Numbered from the stretch's first letter, positions 9,369 to 20,855 are shown. The stretch is DNA of 64,000 nt from Mycoemilia scoparia (GCA_027575805.1 JANBPU010000057.1:1-64000), one strand, 5' to 3'. Numbers and translations: made by a program. Notes: generated from the letters alone by a model not told the origin.

Positions 9369-10676
9369 TTAATAGCGCAACACGAATTTTGAAATATAGT
9401 CACTTCTGTTGAGCTCATCGGTGAAGTCTGATGCCAGCTTGTGTACCTTTCCAGCCTTACAAGGACTGATCTTGTTCATCTTGAGCCAAGCTGTGGTCAA
9501 AGGTGCGGGTTTGGGCATTTGCACTTTACTATTACAATCGCAGTCCTTACCGCCAGCGGGTTTGTCGGAGCCGAGGGCTTTTAGCAAAGGCTTGGTGACA
9601 TCGGTGAGATTAAGGCTGTAAACGCCGTTGGCCTGCATGACGTTTGGTACTGTAGTAGGGAGAAGGTTGGTGACGGTTTCATCAAGAAATTCGTTATATG
9701 TTCCGTTTGTCACTGCAGGGAAAAATTTGTCAAGAATGTTCTGGGGAAGGGTAACAAGACTGGAAACAGTCTGAGCCAAGTCACGCCTACTGAGTGAACC
9801 TTGGGCTGGCTTGTCGTCGTAGCTGTAACACATACTTCCCCTGCCAACAGCCATGACTTGGTTGACTTTGACGTTGGGGTAGTTTGGAAGGGTATCAGTT
9901 AGATAGACTGGCTGGCCATAGGCATTGGTACCGTCATACATGTATTGTCTTTTGGTAAGGTCTGAGGACTGCCAATTGCTCCAAATGCGATCAATGTTTG
10001 CATGGTGGAGCCAGAAAACAGGATCATTGGGTGCATTCATTGTCGCCATATCAGCGCTGATTCCAAGGTGGACTGCCCCATGAATTGAATTCTCGATGTT
10101 GTTGCGGAGGTCTTTGTAAGTAGAGGAAATCTGCATAAAATATGATATGGCTTCCGGTGAATAAAGTGGATTAATGCTATTGCCGCCAGGGCCGTTATAT
10201 TTACGTTGCATACATCCAGACCTGGGGTATTTTCGGTTCCAATTTTGAGGGAGTCCGTCTTTTACACATTGCGAACCAGCAACGCCATTGCTGCCCAGGA
10301 ACTGGGAGCTAAGGACAGGGCTCTTATCTGGGCGCTGGAAATCGACCATGGAATTCCAGTAAGGGAGGAAAGCCTTAGGGTCATAACGCTTCATTGTGCT
10401 CTCAAAGTCGAGGATAAACTGACGGTGGAATGGGAAGAATAGGGAGTTTGAGTGGATAAGGCCAGCAAGGGTGTTGTGGATTTGGCTGTACCAGTCGTAC
10501 CAGCCATCACGATGCATAGAGTTTTGGACGCCATTGAATATGGCCCACTCGTTAGGGGTCATGTTGCGTATCTCCTTGCGAACCCAGGAGGTCTGGCAAG
10601 GAGGGGGCGTTTGGTCCTGTGCAGTGACTGACAATGCGGCCAGCGATGCCAGCACTGAAGCGAAACCAAGCTTCAT
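9369..10676 (-). CDS. Secreted tyrosinase (type 3 copper monooxygenase)
   Basis: A 435-residue intronless protein that should oxidise mono- and diphenols to quinones, as in melanin formation. Residues 1-20 are a signal peptide (cleavage near VTA-Q). The CuA site is H67, H75 and H84 (QIHNTLAGLIH, then FPFHRQFILDFE). The CuB site is H199, H203 and H224/H225 (IHGAVHLG, then DPVFWLHHANIDRIW), all spaced as in the family. No thioether Cys is placed next to the second CuA His as in many ascomycete enzymes. After the catalytic domain (to about 290) comes a C-terminal region with a double basic pair (SRRDL near 295), a plausible pro-enzyme processing site, and two NxT glycosylation sequons. It ends in TAA; the 5' ATG has an upstream region without other frames. 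Confidence 0.93.
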   Translation of the reverse strand: MKLGFASVLASLAALSVTAQDQTPPPCQTSWVRKEIRNMTPNEWAIFNGVQNSMHRDGWYDWYSQIHNTLAGLIHSNSLFFPFHRQFILDFESTMKRYDPKAFLPYWNSMVDFQRPDKSPVLSSQFLGSNGVAGSQCVKDGLPQNWNRKYPRSGCMQRKYNGPGGNSINPLYSPEAISYFMQISSTYKDLRNNIENSIHGAVHLGISADMATMNAPNDPVFWLHHANIDRIWSNWQSSDLTKRQYMYDGTNAYGQPVYLTDTLPNYPNVKVNQVMAVGRGSMCYSYDDKPAQGSLSRRDLAQTVSSLVTLPQNILDKFFPAVTNGTYNEFLDETVTNLLPTTVPNVMQANGVYSLNLTDVTKPLLKALGSDKPAGGKDCDCNSKVQMPKPAPLTTAWLKMNKISPCKAGKVHKLASDFTDELNRSDYISKFVLRY

Positions 10677-12186
10677 GGTATCGGAGATTTAGAAAGAATA
10701 GGACCTCTGCGTATACAAAAGGTAAGGGAAAGGGTAGGGACGGAGATAAGAAAAAGAAGCACTTTTGAAGGTAAACTAGATGTCCAGGCAGCCTGGCGGG
10801 CTGAAGAGCCTTTTTATCATAATATGCCCAACCCGTTCAGACTACTCGCGCACACCCAAGCCGATAGCATGAAAAGTCCTGAGCCCATATTATCGATAGC
10901 TCAATCCACTGTTGTCTAAGATACAGAATCAGGTCTTGAAGACCATGAAACCTGTTTTCGTTGCTATATGGTAGTCTCCTCTAAAAGGGCACAAGGATAC
11001 TCCCTTGGATACCAGCCAATCAACACTAAAACTCCAGCTGAAATGTATGGATTGTGGACTGGTTTGCAGGGAGTGTACGAGGGTATTTGTCTGTTCCCCT
11101 TTGGTGGAGAATTAGCCAAGGATCTGTGGCTTTATGAGCGTAGCACCCTGCATTAATCTGCCAGACCACATTTCATAAAGCACACCGTCAGTGGCTCCTT
11201 TTGGATTTTACACAGGGAACCAGCCATCGAATTGAGTTTCAAGAGAATCAAAAAAATCCCCATTTCACAAGGCCTCATTTTGTCCCACTTCTCTATCCTC
11301 CACTGAAAACGGGTTTTCCACCCAAGCAACAGGCTGGATCTTCATTATCTTTGTCCTCGTCTCCCTGTGACGTAAATGACCTCGCATATTCCCCACAGAG
11401 CACGACTCTGTCCTTTTTGTATTTGGCAAATACTTGTCTCTGCGTGTACCACCTGGGCATGGTACTGGCGGCCAACAGGAGTTCCTCACAGTGCTCTCCA
11501 AAAAACAGGTTAGCCAAATCCGCGGGCATTTCCAGTGACACACTAGCAAAAACTTGTGTATTGTAGCCCTCGGATGCTCCTATATCCGGCACCGCTGATA
11601 ATTGGTATGCCACTTTACTATGTGCGTCCCCAAAGACAGAGCTGCCCCTTGCAAGTCATCATTCCTAAAAGACCAAAAGCGCTACCTGGCAGCCAAATCC
11701 CTATAGACCAAAGTCGTCTCAAAGGAATTCCGCCACACTGTTTATACAATCTACACACATAAGCCCTGTTGCTGCCAAGTCCAGAAGTAGTCCTGGTTCT
11801 AATGCCACACACGGCTTTAATTATTCGGCATTCAGATTTCACAAAGCACGATGGATAGTACCACCTTATGGATCATTTAGTAGTTGTTAGAACACCGCTA
11901 TAACCACTATTCCAAAAGAGTGACCACCCTGATGGGGGGTTATCAGGGCTGTATTTAAGGATTTATTGGGCGTATATTGTTGGGTGAGGCCTATATTCCA
12001 ACAGTAGTCTTCTCCAAAAAGGGATCCAAGGTACAAAACAACTTCTTGATATTGCCTTCACTAAAAACATTGCAGAGTATAGCTCATTTATTGGTTATTG
12101 GTGAATCCTAGTGCCAGCTTAGCTGCTGTCAGCATTCTCAAAAGCTTGATTATTTAAAAGCAATGAACAGAGTGCTAATGTAAAGT
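10677..12186. other. 1.5 kb gap upstream of the tyrosinase
   Basis: No gene is supported. It contains one copy of dispersed repeat 2 (10969-11125) and, on the reverse strand, a coding-looking open frame at 11293-11640 that lacks an ATG (see findings). The remainder shows nothing I can interpret. Confidence 0.5.
10969..11125 (-). repeat. Dispersed repeat 2, copy 1
   Basis: On the reverse strand this aligns over about 155 bases with 19550-19706; shared blocks include GGGAACAGAC, CCCTGCAAA, CAGCTGGAGT/AAGCTGGAGT, TTGATTGGCT/TGATTGGCT and CCCTTTTAGAGGAGACT. No frame or terminal repeat was found. Confidence 0.6.
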
Positions 12187-12229
12187 GTCAACTAATAAAC
12201 CAGTAGGAAGAAATACGACTGGCACTTAC

Positions 12230-12425
12230 CTTTGGCAGTATCAAAGCATAGTCAACTATACAGAGAAAATATATGGACATATAATGTACACACCATGCAT
12301 CGTGAAGGCTCTCACTTACCTTCCCATAGTTTATAGAGCCACCAACTGATGTCAAGTCTGGCCTGTTGAGTGAAATAATATTGGAGGCGTGGCTGCTCCC
12401 ACTGTTGAATTGGGAGTAGTAGCTT
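12230..12425 (-). CDS. Possible spliced gene fragment with a 26-base mini-exon
   Basis: Two perfect GTAAGT donors lie 90 bases apart on the reverse strand. Exon 12320-12425 (after an acceptor TAG) and exon 12230-12255 are separated by a 64-base intron ending CTGTATAG. Joined, they keep one frame that reads KLLPIQQWEQ... to ...YKLWEVDYALILPK. A following exon could start at about 12110 and stop soon after. The start is not located and the family is not recognised, so this may be the 3' end of a small gene lying between the tyrosinase and the RRM protein, or chance. Confidence 0.3.
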
Positions 12426-12831
12426 CTACTAATGGTGTGTTTTATCTGGCAATTATAACTTTGTAGTTGGGCGATTTGACTTTGGTCAAGTGATGTGTGA
12501 TTAATACAGCACAACAAGAGTTGCAGAGTGGATATTTCTGTGGACAGGTGTATTGAACTTGTGGCTCAAGTATGTAGTTGCAAAAGTTGGTAACGCAATA
12601 TTGTAGGTTTGTACAAAAAGCTCGAAGCCTGTGTTTGATAATTTGGAATAGCTATGGATATTTTTTGGATTAAATGTTGAAGGGTCGATTTGTAGAAGTA
12701 TTTACTAAGATAGTTGGTTGATGATGCCTCATGAAACATATAAACAAATTAATCAAGCTACAGGGCCGGCTCATACGTCTTGATGCTGTATTGCATCTTT
12801 AAAGCCGACAACAATGTTCCAGAAGAAAAAC

Positions 12832-14190
12832 TTAATTTGGTGGGTTGATATCTATGCCATCGCTACCCCACCCGTCGGCGGAGTTCTTACTATCTGTTGT
12901 AAGTGGGGCTGCCTCATCTCCCCAGCCAGAGCCTGTATCTTTTGAAGTACTTGGAGTTGCAACATGGCTCTCTGATCTCTCTCGTGGGTCAGCACTACCA
13001 TCGCCATTTTGTCTTCTTTCGCTTCCCCTTGGTCCATCCAATGGGTTGTGATGAGATGCATGGGACGGAGAGTGGGGTTGACGACCGTATGAGCCTTGGG
13101 GTGATCCCGCTTCAGCGTTTTCACGCTCAGTGGGGTGTGGGTAGGGTGGTGAACTGCGTTTTCTATAGCCATTGTGGTCTCTGCGTGGAGGGGGGTAGTC
13201 TCTTGGGGCTCTCCTGTCATAGCCATCAACACGGCCATTTGGTGATGAGTGGCGATGTCTTCCAGGCCTGTCAATTTCATCCCTTGGGTGGTACCTTTCG
13301 CGGCTTCGGCCAGAATATGGGACACGCTCGCGCCTATCATGGTGGATGTGTGGAGGATCCCCTGCCGGATACGGATGAGGATTAGGTACTCGGTCAAAGT
13401 CCCTAGGTGGCCGATCACGGTGGTGGAATCCTTCGCGTGGAGGACGGTCATAGCTGCGAGGAGGATAATCCCTGTAGCTTGGTTGGTCGTATGGTTCCTC
13501 ACGAGGGAGGTCTCTAGCGTGCCTTTCTCTATGGTAATCATCGCGAGGCGGACGGCCATATTCTTGCGAATGGTGCGGTGGTGGTGGCGAGCGGCGAGCG
13601 GGATAGCCGCCATATCCTCTGGAAGGCGAAAAGTCACGTCCACCGCGATATGGGCTGCGGGAGCGCGGGCGGCCTTCATATCTTCTTGGAGACCTAGAAC
13701 GATAGGGGCCGCCACCGCCGCGATGATAGCTTGGGCGATAACTGCCACCTCTTTCTGCCATTCTTTCACGGTCACTCTTTGGCTTACCCCGAGCGAAGCT
13801 CAGGGCAAGCCCGGTGTGTGCGTCATCGATTTTATAACCGCTAAAGTTATCTATACAGTCTTGAGCTTGCTCTCGGGTTTCAAACTCAACAAACCCAAAT
13901 GGCTTTCCGTTGGCCTTGAAGAATCGTGTAAGTGGTCCATATCTAAATATACGATAGCATATATTTGTGGTTATGGTAAGCAGCAGTTAGAGTCAGTGGT
14001 TTGTTCTTCTGGTCAGTTAGTCATAGCTTTGCTGATACAGTGGTGTGGTTAGATATATACTAATTCTACCGAAATGTAAACTGGGCCTTTAAAGGCATGG
14101 CACTTGCTTTTCAAACTCACTGCGAAGACTTAGAAGGTCAAATTCGACAGGCACATTTGCAATGTGGACACATGATATATTGTATGACAT
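12832..14190 (-). CDS. RRM plus RS/RGG-rich RNA-binding protein (SR-like)
   Basis: Two exons, 14108-14190 and 12832-13942, give 397 residues. The N-terminus is one RRM: RNP2-like VHIANVPVEF at about 8-17, helix LRSEFEKYGPL, RNP1 KPFGFVEFE near 40, ending around residue 75 (LALSFARGK). The rest is low complexity, rich in Arg, Ser, Gly, Pro and Tyr (RSRSP, RGG and PPR runs), with a WG-containing acidic tail. This is the SR-protein layout, so a role in splicing or mRNA handling in the nucleus is likely. The intron uses a GC donor (GCAAGT): exon one ends GAA AA and the next begins A TAT, which restores FEKYGPL; the nearby GTGAGT would put a stop in frame. Head-to-head with EMC1, 296 bases apart. 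Confidence 0.85.
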
Positions 14191-14486
14191 GGCTTTTCCG
14201 CTAGTAGCCGTACACGCTGAAACAGAGTTAGTTGTATATAAAAGAAAAGTAGAAAGTAGAGTGCAAAGCAGGAAAAGGCCTCTGGCAAGCTTTTTCTGGG
14301 GCTTTTTTACGGTATGATGGGAATACAGTTAGACCCCACCCAATCAGAAATAGCCACCTTATTTTTATACTAATTAAATATCTTTGTGCACTTTGCTAAT
14401 CAACAGCTTGGTTTAAACAACTCATAGGCACATGTTTGGTTGCGCACATCTTCGTTTGTATTCTGCTATTTCTCCCTTTAACGATC

Positions 14487-17400
14487 ATGTTGGCCATGAC
14501 CAAATTTCTTTTTGGTTTACTCATGAGGGGCCTAGCACTAGTCTTTCTGGCAAACCTTTTGCTTTTCAGCGCAGTGGAATCTGTTTACCAGGATGAAGCC
14601 GGCACGATTGATTGGTAGGGCGCTCTAAATTCCAACATTTTGCATGAATCCGAATAAAAAGCAACTGTCAGCTAACATTTATTGGTATCTTTGTGTCTAG
14701 GCACCACAAGCAAGTCGGAATACCAAAAGCAACCCATGTTGACGAATATGACGGTGTTTCCCGGATATTTGTGGCCACAGAAAGGAACGTCCTTGCTTCC
14801 ATTGATCCCCGTGACGGTGGCATTTTATGGAGATACATGTTTGAAGAAAATGACCTTATAACTTCTTTGAAGGTGTATAAATCTCATGTTCTTACCACCA
14901 GCGGAAATAATCACTCCACCAATATACGCGTGTGGGATTCAAATACATCCAGACTAGTTTGGGATGCCCAAAGCAATGTGCCACTTCAGGATCAAGAAGG
15001 TCATCCAAATGTCAGTCCTGCCGTATTCCTACCAGATGGCGGTGATGTCGTGGCTATAATAGGATCAAAGCTGTATAGATACAATGGAAATAACGGTGAG
15101 GTCAAATGGCAATCAGACTTGCCACAAAAAAAGAAAAAGACTCACCATCGCCACTTGGAGCTCTTTGGATCCCGTATATTTATAATTAGCGATATAGTAC
15201 AGAAGGCAGGCTCAAAAGGTACACAAAAAGCCCTTATGGTTGCTGAGGTGGACTCCAAGACTGGCTCAGTCAGCTACCGCTATGAACTGGAAACTGGAAA
15301 CAGAGGGGTTGACTCTAAGAACCTTGTAATTGTCAAGTCCAAGGCCACTGGTGCTCATATTGTCTGGAGAGCCGAAAAGGACATTCTATGGAACATACAC
15401 ACCCTTGGTCAAAACAGCCCCACACGTTCCATTCACCATGCAAAGATGCTACAGAGCGAACTGTGGCCCAAAGATATGCTTACTTCCGAATTGGCGCCAG
15501 TTCTATCGTCCTATGAGACTTCTGAGCCTGCAAGGTTTGTGTGCTCATACACGAAGGATTCGCGCAAGAAGGCCTTTGTGGTTGCGATAAACCCAAATTC
15601 AAACCCAGCGCCTGGAGAGTATGATATTATTTTGAAAAAGGATCTTGAGTATGCTATTCCCAAGCACTCGTCTGCTATAGCCGCCAAACTACCTTCCAAG
15701 AATCTTCCTGGAGGAAAGCTAGAGCGGGGCTATATGCTGTACCAGGCTCGTATCATTCCAAATAGTAATAAGGAGTCCGCGTCAAAATATGCTTTGAGTA
15801 TCCGCCGACTCAACACAAAGAGCGGAGACACAGTACTCGAGCACACGCTTCCTTACGATCAGGAAAAGCACGGTGGTATATACAGAATTTCGCCTCTGGA
15901 AAGCAGTGGCGCAGACACAGACAAGGGCTTGCCCAGCATTCTTATAGAAACCACGGATGGCATGCTTATTTTGGCAAACTCTTCGAACATTGTATGGGAG
16001 CGAGATGAGTCACTTGCTCATGCTGACAATATGGTCTTTGTAGAACTCCCAGAAAAGAGGCGAATCGATGAAGCAATGCTTGTCAAGTCGGGCTCTGGTG
16101 AGCCAGGCTATTCAATTGAGGACCCCGATCTTGAGATTTCGCCACTAACTAGATATATTTTGAGATGGGCCAGACACATCAGCCAACTCGCAAGCTTTAT
16201 TACCGGGGGCACTGTGTCTTCCAGCTTGCCAGGAGACGGCAGCACAGGCAATCCTAAGAGTGGCCGCGAGCCTTCTGGGCTTGTGAGAGATACCTTTGGT
16301 TTTAGAAAGCTCGCTATCTACTCCACTTCAAAAGGCCAAATAGCTGCACTCGACACACTTGATGGAAAACAGATATGGAGAAAGCACATTTCCTATAAAT
16401 CTTCACGCGTTAAAGTTGAGTACCTGTTCCTGACAAGAACTACACACTCTGGCTCCAACCCACAGATCACATTGGTAGCCAGGTCCAGTGGTGATGGAAG
16501 CGCTAAGGTGACAAAGGCTGTGACTATTGTAGCTACCTTTGACGCACTTGATGGCACCCTTGTGGGAAGATCCGTTATAGCAGAGCCCGTTGTTAAGGCA
16601 GTAGATTTGCAAGTTGAGACGCACAAACACCAGAAAGTCATAGGCCTAGTTATCCATAAGGGCAAAGAAGAATATGCTCTAAAGCTCTGGCCAACTACTA
16701 AGGATGCCTACGATGCCGTCTCATCTGTCGCCCAAAAGCTATACTTTATCCTTGGCGATGTGGTTGGTAGCTCTAGTATAAATGGCTACCAACTGGATGT
16801 CCCAGCAGACGCAGACTCACTTGATTCTACAAACTCAGAACCAATACAAATTCACCCGGTGTGGAGGCTCGGTCTAGCACCTGGCGAGAGCATAGTGTCT
16901 ATTTTGAATAACTTGAAGGTTGACCGTGTGGCCTCGCTTGGCCGAGTATTAGGCGATCGGTCCGTTTTGTATAAATACCTTAACCCAAACATGCTTGCCT
17001 TCGTTTCGGCCAAGCCTGGAGAGCCAGGGTTTACCATTAATTTGGTTGACCAGGTAAGCGGGCACATCCTGCACACTACACAGCATAATAGCGGGGTTGC
17101 TGACGAAGCCCACAAAGTCCTGGGGATACACTGCGAGAATTGGGTTGTCTATCAATACTGGCAGACGCAGGGCCCAGAGGATCCACAGGCTCCGAAAGAA
17201 GCCGCCACCAGCAGAGAGAAAGCCAAACAGATCCAGTCTCATAATATTGTTGCCATGGAGCTTTATGAAAGCGATGCCAAGGACGAAAGGCTGGACACTA
17301 AGGCTTTCTCATCCTTTGACCCACTAATACCGCATGTTATCTCGCAGGCATACACTCTAAGTGAGCCCATTACAGCCATTGGCGCAACTATCACGCACAA

Positions 17401-17827
17401 TGGAATTGCTGTGCACGATGCTCTGCTAGGGCTCGCGTCCCAGAAACTTGCCTCTGTTTCCCAAGTCCTGCTCGACCCTAGACGCCCGGTTAAATCACCG
17501 ACCAATGATGAAAAGGCCGAGAATCTTGTCCCCTATGCCCCTACTATCCAGATCGATCCAAAGAAGGGAGTTCTGTCTCACGACCTTCCTGTTCTTGGTA
17601 TCAAAAGCATCGTATCTTCGCCAGCCCACCTGGAATCGACCTCAATAATCACTGCCTATGGGCTTGATATATTCGTCACCCGAACATCGCCATCAGGAAC
17701 ATTTGACATGCTAAGCCAGAGCTTCAGCAAGGCTAATCTGGTTATCACCATGGCTGCTCTGTTGGTCGGCTGTGTCATTGCAACTCCAGTCGTGCGCCGC
17801 AAGGGGCTGAGTGCAGCATGGAAGTAA
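14487..17827 (+). CDS. EMC1: ER membrane protein complex subunit 1
   Basis: Two exons (14487-14614, 14701-17827) with intron GTAGGG...CTAAC...TCTAG give 1084 residues. EMC1 is the large lumenal subunit of the EMC insertase, which inserts tail-anchored and multipass proteins into the ER membrane. The N-terminus is a signal peptide followed by the family opening VYQDEAGTIDWHHKQVG, in which the intron splits the Trp codon. PQQ/beta-propeller-like repeats fill the lumenal part (for example GGILWRYMF, GKQIWRKH). The C-terminus has the conserved FVTRTSPSGTFD and a membrane span (about 1052-1072) with a short basic tail. In-frame ATGs are at 14487, 14496 and 14523; I chose the first (A at -3), though the third gives the neatest signal peptide. 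It is somewhat longer than most family members. Confidence 0.93.
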
Positions 17828-18627
17828 ATCTTTGTCGTTTTTACATGGGCAGCATAATGCTTATTTTTCAACTAAAATACTATTTTCCATATATTGTTTT
17901 AAAGTGTTTCAAATAAAACACCGAAACTTATAATATGTAAAGCAATTGCAACGAGCTGGTGGCGATATTATTGCGATTTATTTGTTTCGGGTCCCTGAAA
18001 AAGCATGTAAAAAGAAAATGTTGCTTGTAGAATTCTAGATACCGAAACCCCGATCCTGTAGTTATTTGCTATTGGTATTGCTTCCTGGCTAAAACCGTTA
18101 TGGCTTTGCCGCCCTCGAAAGGCACTTTTCTCGCAGCTGCATTGTTTCCACCTGAGAATAATAGGGGCAGAGCCATTAGGCTGGTAATTTTTGAAGGGCG
18201 ACCATTTGATAATCAGCTGTGATTGCCTCTATAATCGCTGGCCACTAAAAGATGCCGTTCAAAAACAAAATCATTGCCTATTAGGAATAAGAAATGATAT
18301 AATGTGTTATTGTTTCTGGAGTTCATAAGCCTGGAATGACCGGCCCAAAACAGCAAGCACTCCATACCAGCCGTCACCTAACCTAAGCTACAATTCGGCC
18401 TAATTTTGAATGATAACGTCATATCATCACAAACCAGAAAAGGGCATTGCTAGTGCCAGAATGGCCGCAAGAGTTAGCTGGCACACAGATGGGAACGATC
18501 CACCCGCAGCGTGTGCAAAAGAAGCCCTGCTCTCAGTAGCAGTATCAGCAGTATATCTCATACGAAAACAACCAAGGGGTAATATTGGATAGATGCATTC
18601 GCCATGACCCAAACATAGTTCAACCAT
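17828..18627. other. Tail-to-tail gap between EMC1 and the UPF0598 gene
   Basis: 3' flanks of two convergent genes plus one MITE copy (18179-18278). Nothing else seen. Confidence 0.6.
18179..18278 (+). mobile_element. MITE copy B (TA-flanked)
   Basis: TA at 18177-18178 and 18279-18280. The left end has GGTAATTTTTGAAGGGCGA, the right end a more decayed inverse (GCCGTTCAAAAACAAAATC), and the core reads CTGTGATTGCCTCTATAATC. Confidence 0.7.
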
Positions 18628-19287
18628 TTAAGATATGGTGCTGATGGGGAAGGTCTCGCCATTCCACTGAAACTGGGCCTTTTCAACGTCAAGGGTAGGA
18701 GCGATGTGTCTTAAAACCGTAGACGATGAGATCAGCGCAAACTTGCATAGCTTTGTATTTGGTGATGGGTGATACACATACCCTGTCTCTGGGTGAACCC
18801 AGACCTGCGCCGGATCAAAGTCAAATGTTAGTGTGCCGCCCCAGACCAGCTTGTCCAAAGCCCTGCGTGTCGATGTTTCATGACTGTGGGCATTGCCAGC
18901 AAGGATAAGGTCTGTAAACACAATAGGAGTATCTGCTGGTTCAAGATAGTTGACCTCTTTCCCACAAAGACTGTTGAATGGGAAGACACTTGAGTAGCAG
19001 TCCTGGGATAAGGTTGGCTGGAGCTGGCGGAAAAATAAATTAAGGAACCTTGTATCCTTGTAGCAGGTCGTTATGTTGCGTGGCCAAGTATCATGTAAAA
19101 ATAGTTTGCCATGAACATCCAGATGGTAAAAGTATGTTCTTGGTGGAGGATATGATGAGGCCTGCTTTGGCAATTTAGGAGCAACCACATAGCGTCGCAA
19201 CGGTGCTGCTTCGCCACGCAAAACACCCCCTACGCAGAGAAATGGCCTAACCATCGAACTGGATAGCCTATTGGGGTGCACCGGCAT
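18628..19287 (-). CDS. UPF0598 (C8orf82-like) mitochondrial protein
   Basis: 219 residues, intronless, starting at ATG 19287; a TTG further out only extends the frame. The first 40 residues are basic and hydroxylated (MPVHPNRLSSSMVRPF), consistent with a mitochondrial presequence. The family signature is clear: TYFYHLDVHGKLFLHDT near 60-75, then TCYKDTRFLNLFFRQL, later PIVFTDLI, GGTLTFDFDPAQVWV and YHPSPN. UPF0598 proteins are conserved from fungi to humans and have no established biochemical activity. It is divergent from the secreted Ser/Thr-rich protein at 19794 (506 bases between start codons). Confidence 0.85.
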   Translation of the reverse strand: MPVHPNRLSSSMVRPFLCVGGVLRGEAAPLRRYVVAPKLPKQASSYPPPRTYFYHLDVHGKLFLHDTWPRNITTCYKDTRFLNLFFRQLQPTLSQDCYSSVFPFNSLCGKEVNYLEPADTPIVFTDLILAGNAHSHETSTRRALDKLVWGGTLTFDFDPAQVWVHPETGYVYHPSPNTKLCKFALISSSTVLRHIAPTLDVEKAQFQWNGETFPISTIS

Positions 19288-19793
19288 GGAAACAAGTACT
19301 AATGGCTCAAGCAATAGTCAAACTAAAGAACAGGATGAATCCCTGCCACGGCATTTTCAACGACATCTGCCGCCTTAAACCCCACCAAAAACAAGCCCTT
19401 CTATTGTGGGAAAACACATACGCAAGAAAATATAGGCTGTAGCCAACCCCCACTTGGCAAAAAGCACATGATCAGCCACACAGGGTTGCTGTTGGTCCTT
19501 TTTTTAAAATTTGGTAAGCACGATTCCCCAGGCCTTTTGTCTGAGGTTATCATTTGGCAAGTTCTCCATCGAAAGGGAACAGACAGAGTCCTTTATAAAT
19601 TCCCTGCAAATCAGCCCATAGCTTACACATTTAAGCTGGAGTCTCTGTGATGATTGGCTAGTATCCGGGTAATATATTTGTTCCCTTTTAGAGGAGACTC
19701 TGCCATTTATTTAGAATAGCCACCTTGTTGTCTTACTACTACACTGATCAATAGGCATGACGATGATCCTAGTATGAATGGAAACTTGGCATC
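19288..19793. other. Divergent promoter region containing repeat 2
   Basis: Gap between the two divergent starts. Most of its centre is copy 2 of dispersed repeat 2, so any shared promoter must be short or lie inside the repeat. Confidence 0.5.
19550..19706 (+). repeat. Dispersed repeat 2, copy 2
   Basis: Matches the reverse complement of 10969-11125 over about 155 bases with scattered substitutions and small indels. Confidence 0.6.
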
Positions 19794-20855
19794 ATGGTTG
19801 CTGCGTTGAGCCTGCCCATGTTGATTTTCCAGCACAACGCTCAAATATCTGTTTTTGCTAGCACTTGGCAACTGACGATAAAGCATTTTATTTTTCTTAC
19901 CTTTTATTTCTCGGCTTTTAGTCTTGCAATGTTTGTTAATGGATATGGCGTCGGCAGTGACTGTGGGTGCCGGTGGTTGTTGATGCTGGCATCCATAATT
20001 GTATTTATATCAACCGCAGCGGACGAAGCGCGTGCCCAGATATCAGTAGGGCTGAATTACCTTCCAACAGAAATTGCTGGGTACTCCTTCGGAGACAGCG
20101 AAAAGGACAGCGTGGCGACGCGTATTGCAGAGTACTACAACCAATGGGGCGACAAGAAAGACCAGTACCAAAAAGACTTTGATGCGTTCCTGGCCTCTCT
20201 ATCCAAGTCCAACAAAGATGCCTACAACAACGTGCTTGACGCAATAGACAAGTCAACAGACCTGCCGGATAAGCTGGACAACGACAACTTTAAAGACATG
20301 TGGAATTGGAACGAACAGCTTGTTGGAGCGCTCCCCTGCGACCTGGCTGCATCAGTTATAAACGCGGAGCTTCCACTGCCAAGTGGATTCGAGGATCAGA
20401 TTCGCGTTCAAACGGGGACGTGTGGCAGCGGTGGCGATTCAAAGAGCAGCAGCGGAACCCCAGTTAAAGGAAGCGATGGGGGCATCCTCATCACTGGCAC
20501 AAGAACAGTGACTGTGGTCAGGACGGTTAAAGTCACTCTGGGGGAGGCCACGGAAACAGAAAGCTCCACAGTTACTAGCACCGTCGTGACAGACAGCAGT
20601 GGCGAAGAAGGAACCGGAACTCTGGTCACAGCCCATAAGACCACAACCCTGACCATAGGATCCGATGGAGAGACTCTCAACCCCGACATTGATGACCGCG
20701 GCAGCATTATCTACATTCCACCAAGCGAAACCAGAGGCCCTGGCAAAGGCTCAAACCAGGACATGGTGACAGAATCGCCGGACTCTGCACGACATGCACT
20801 CGACTTTTCATACTTTTTGTTTGTTTTGCCAGTCATTATAAATGTGTTTTCTTAA
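19794..20855 (+). CDS. Secreted or GPI-anchored Ser/Thr-rich protein, family not recognised
   Basis: The frame gives 353 residues from the first ATG. An internal ATG at 19929 (or 19983) would begin directly at a good signal peptide (LLMLASIIVFISTAADEARA), so the outermost 45 residues, which include another hydrophobic stretch, may not be translated. The mature part has a compact N-terminal domain of about 130 residues (from QISVGLNYLP to VQTGTCGSGG, with paired Cys at CDLAAS and TGTCG), then a Ser/Thr-rich stalk with TVTVVRTVKVT and STVTSTVVT repeats, and a hydrophobic C-terminus (FSYFLFVLPVIINVFS) typical of GPI attachment. A cell-surface role is inferred; I do not recognise the N-terminal domain. 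Confidence 0.7.
   Translation: MVAALSLPMLIFQHNAQISVFASTWQLTIKHFIFLTFYFSAFSLAMFVNGYGVGSDCGCRWLLMLASIIVFISTAADEARAQISVGLNYLPTEIAGYSFGDSEKDSVATRIAEYYNQWGDKKDQYQKDFDAFLASLSKSNKDAYNNVLDAIDKSTDLPDKLDNDNFKDMWNWNEQLVGALPCDLAASVINAELPLPSGFEDQIRVQTGTCGSGGDSKSSSGTPVKGSDGGILITGTRTVTVVRTVKVTLGEATETESSTVTSTVVTDSSGEEGTGTLVTAHKTTTLTIGSDGETLNPDIDDRGSIIYIPPSETRGPGKGSNQDMVTESPDSARHALDFSYFLFVLPVIINVFS

Noticed and set aside
12852..14052. Long frames overlapping the RRM/RS gene in other frames and on the other strand
   Set aside because: They are shadows produced by the repetitive Arg/Ser/Pro codons of the real gene.
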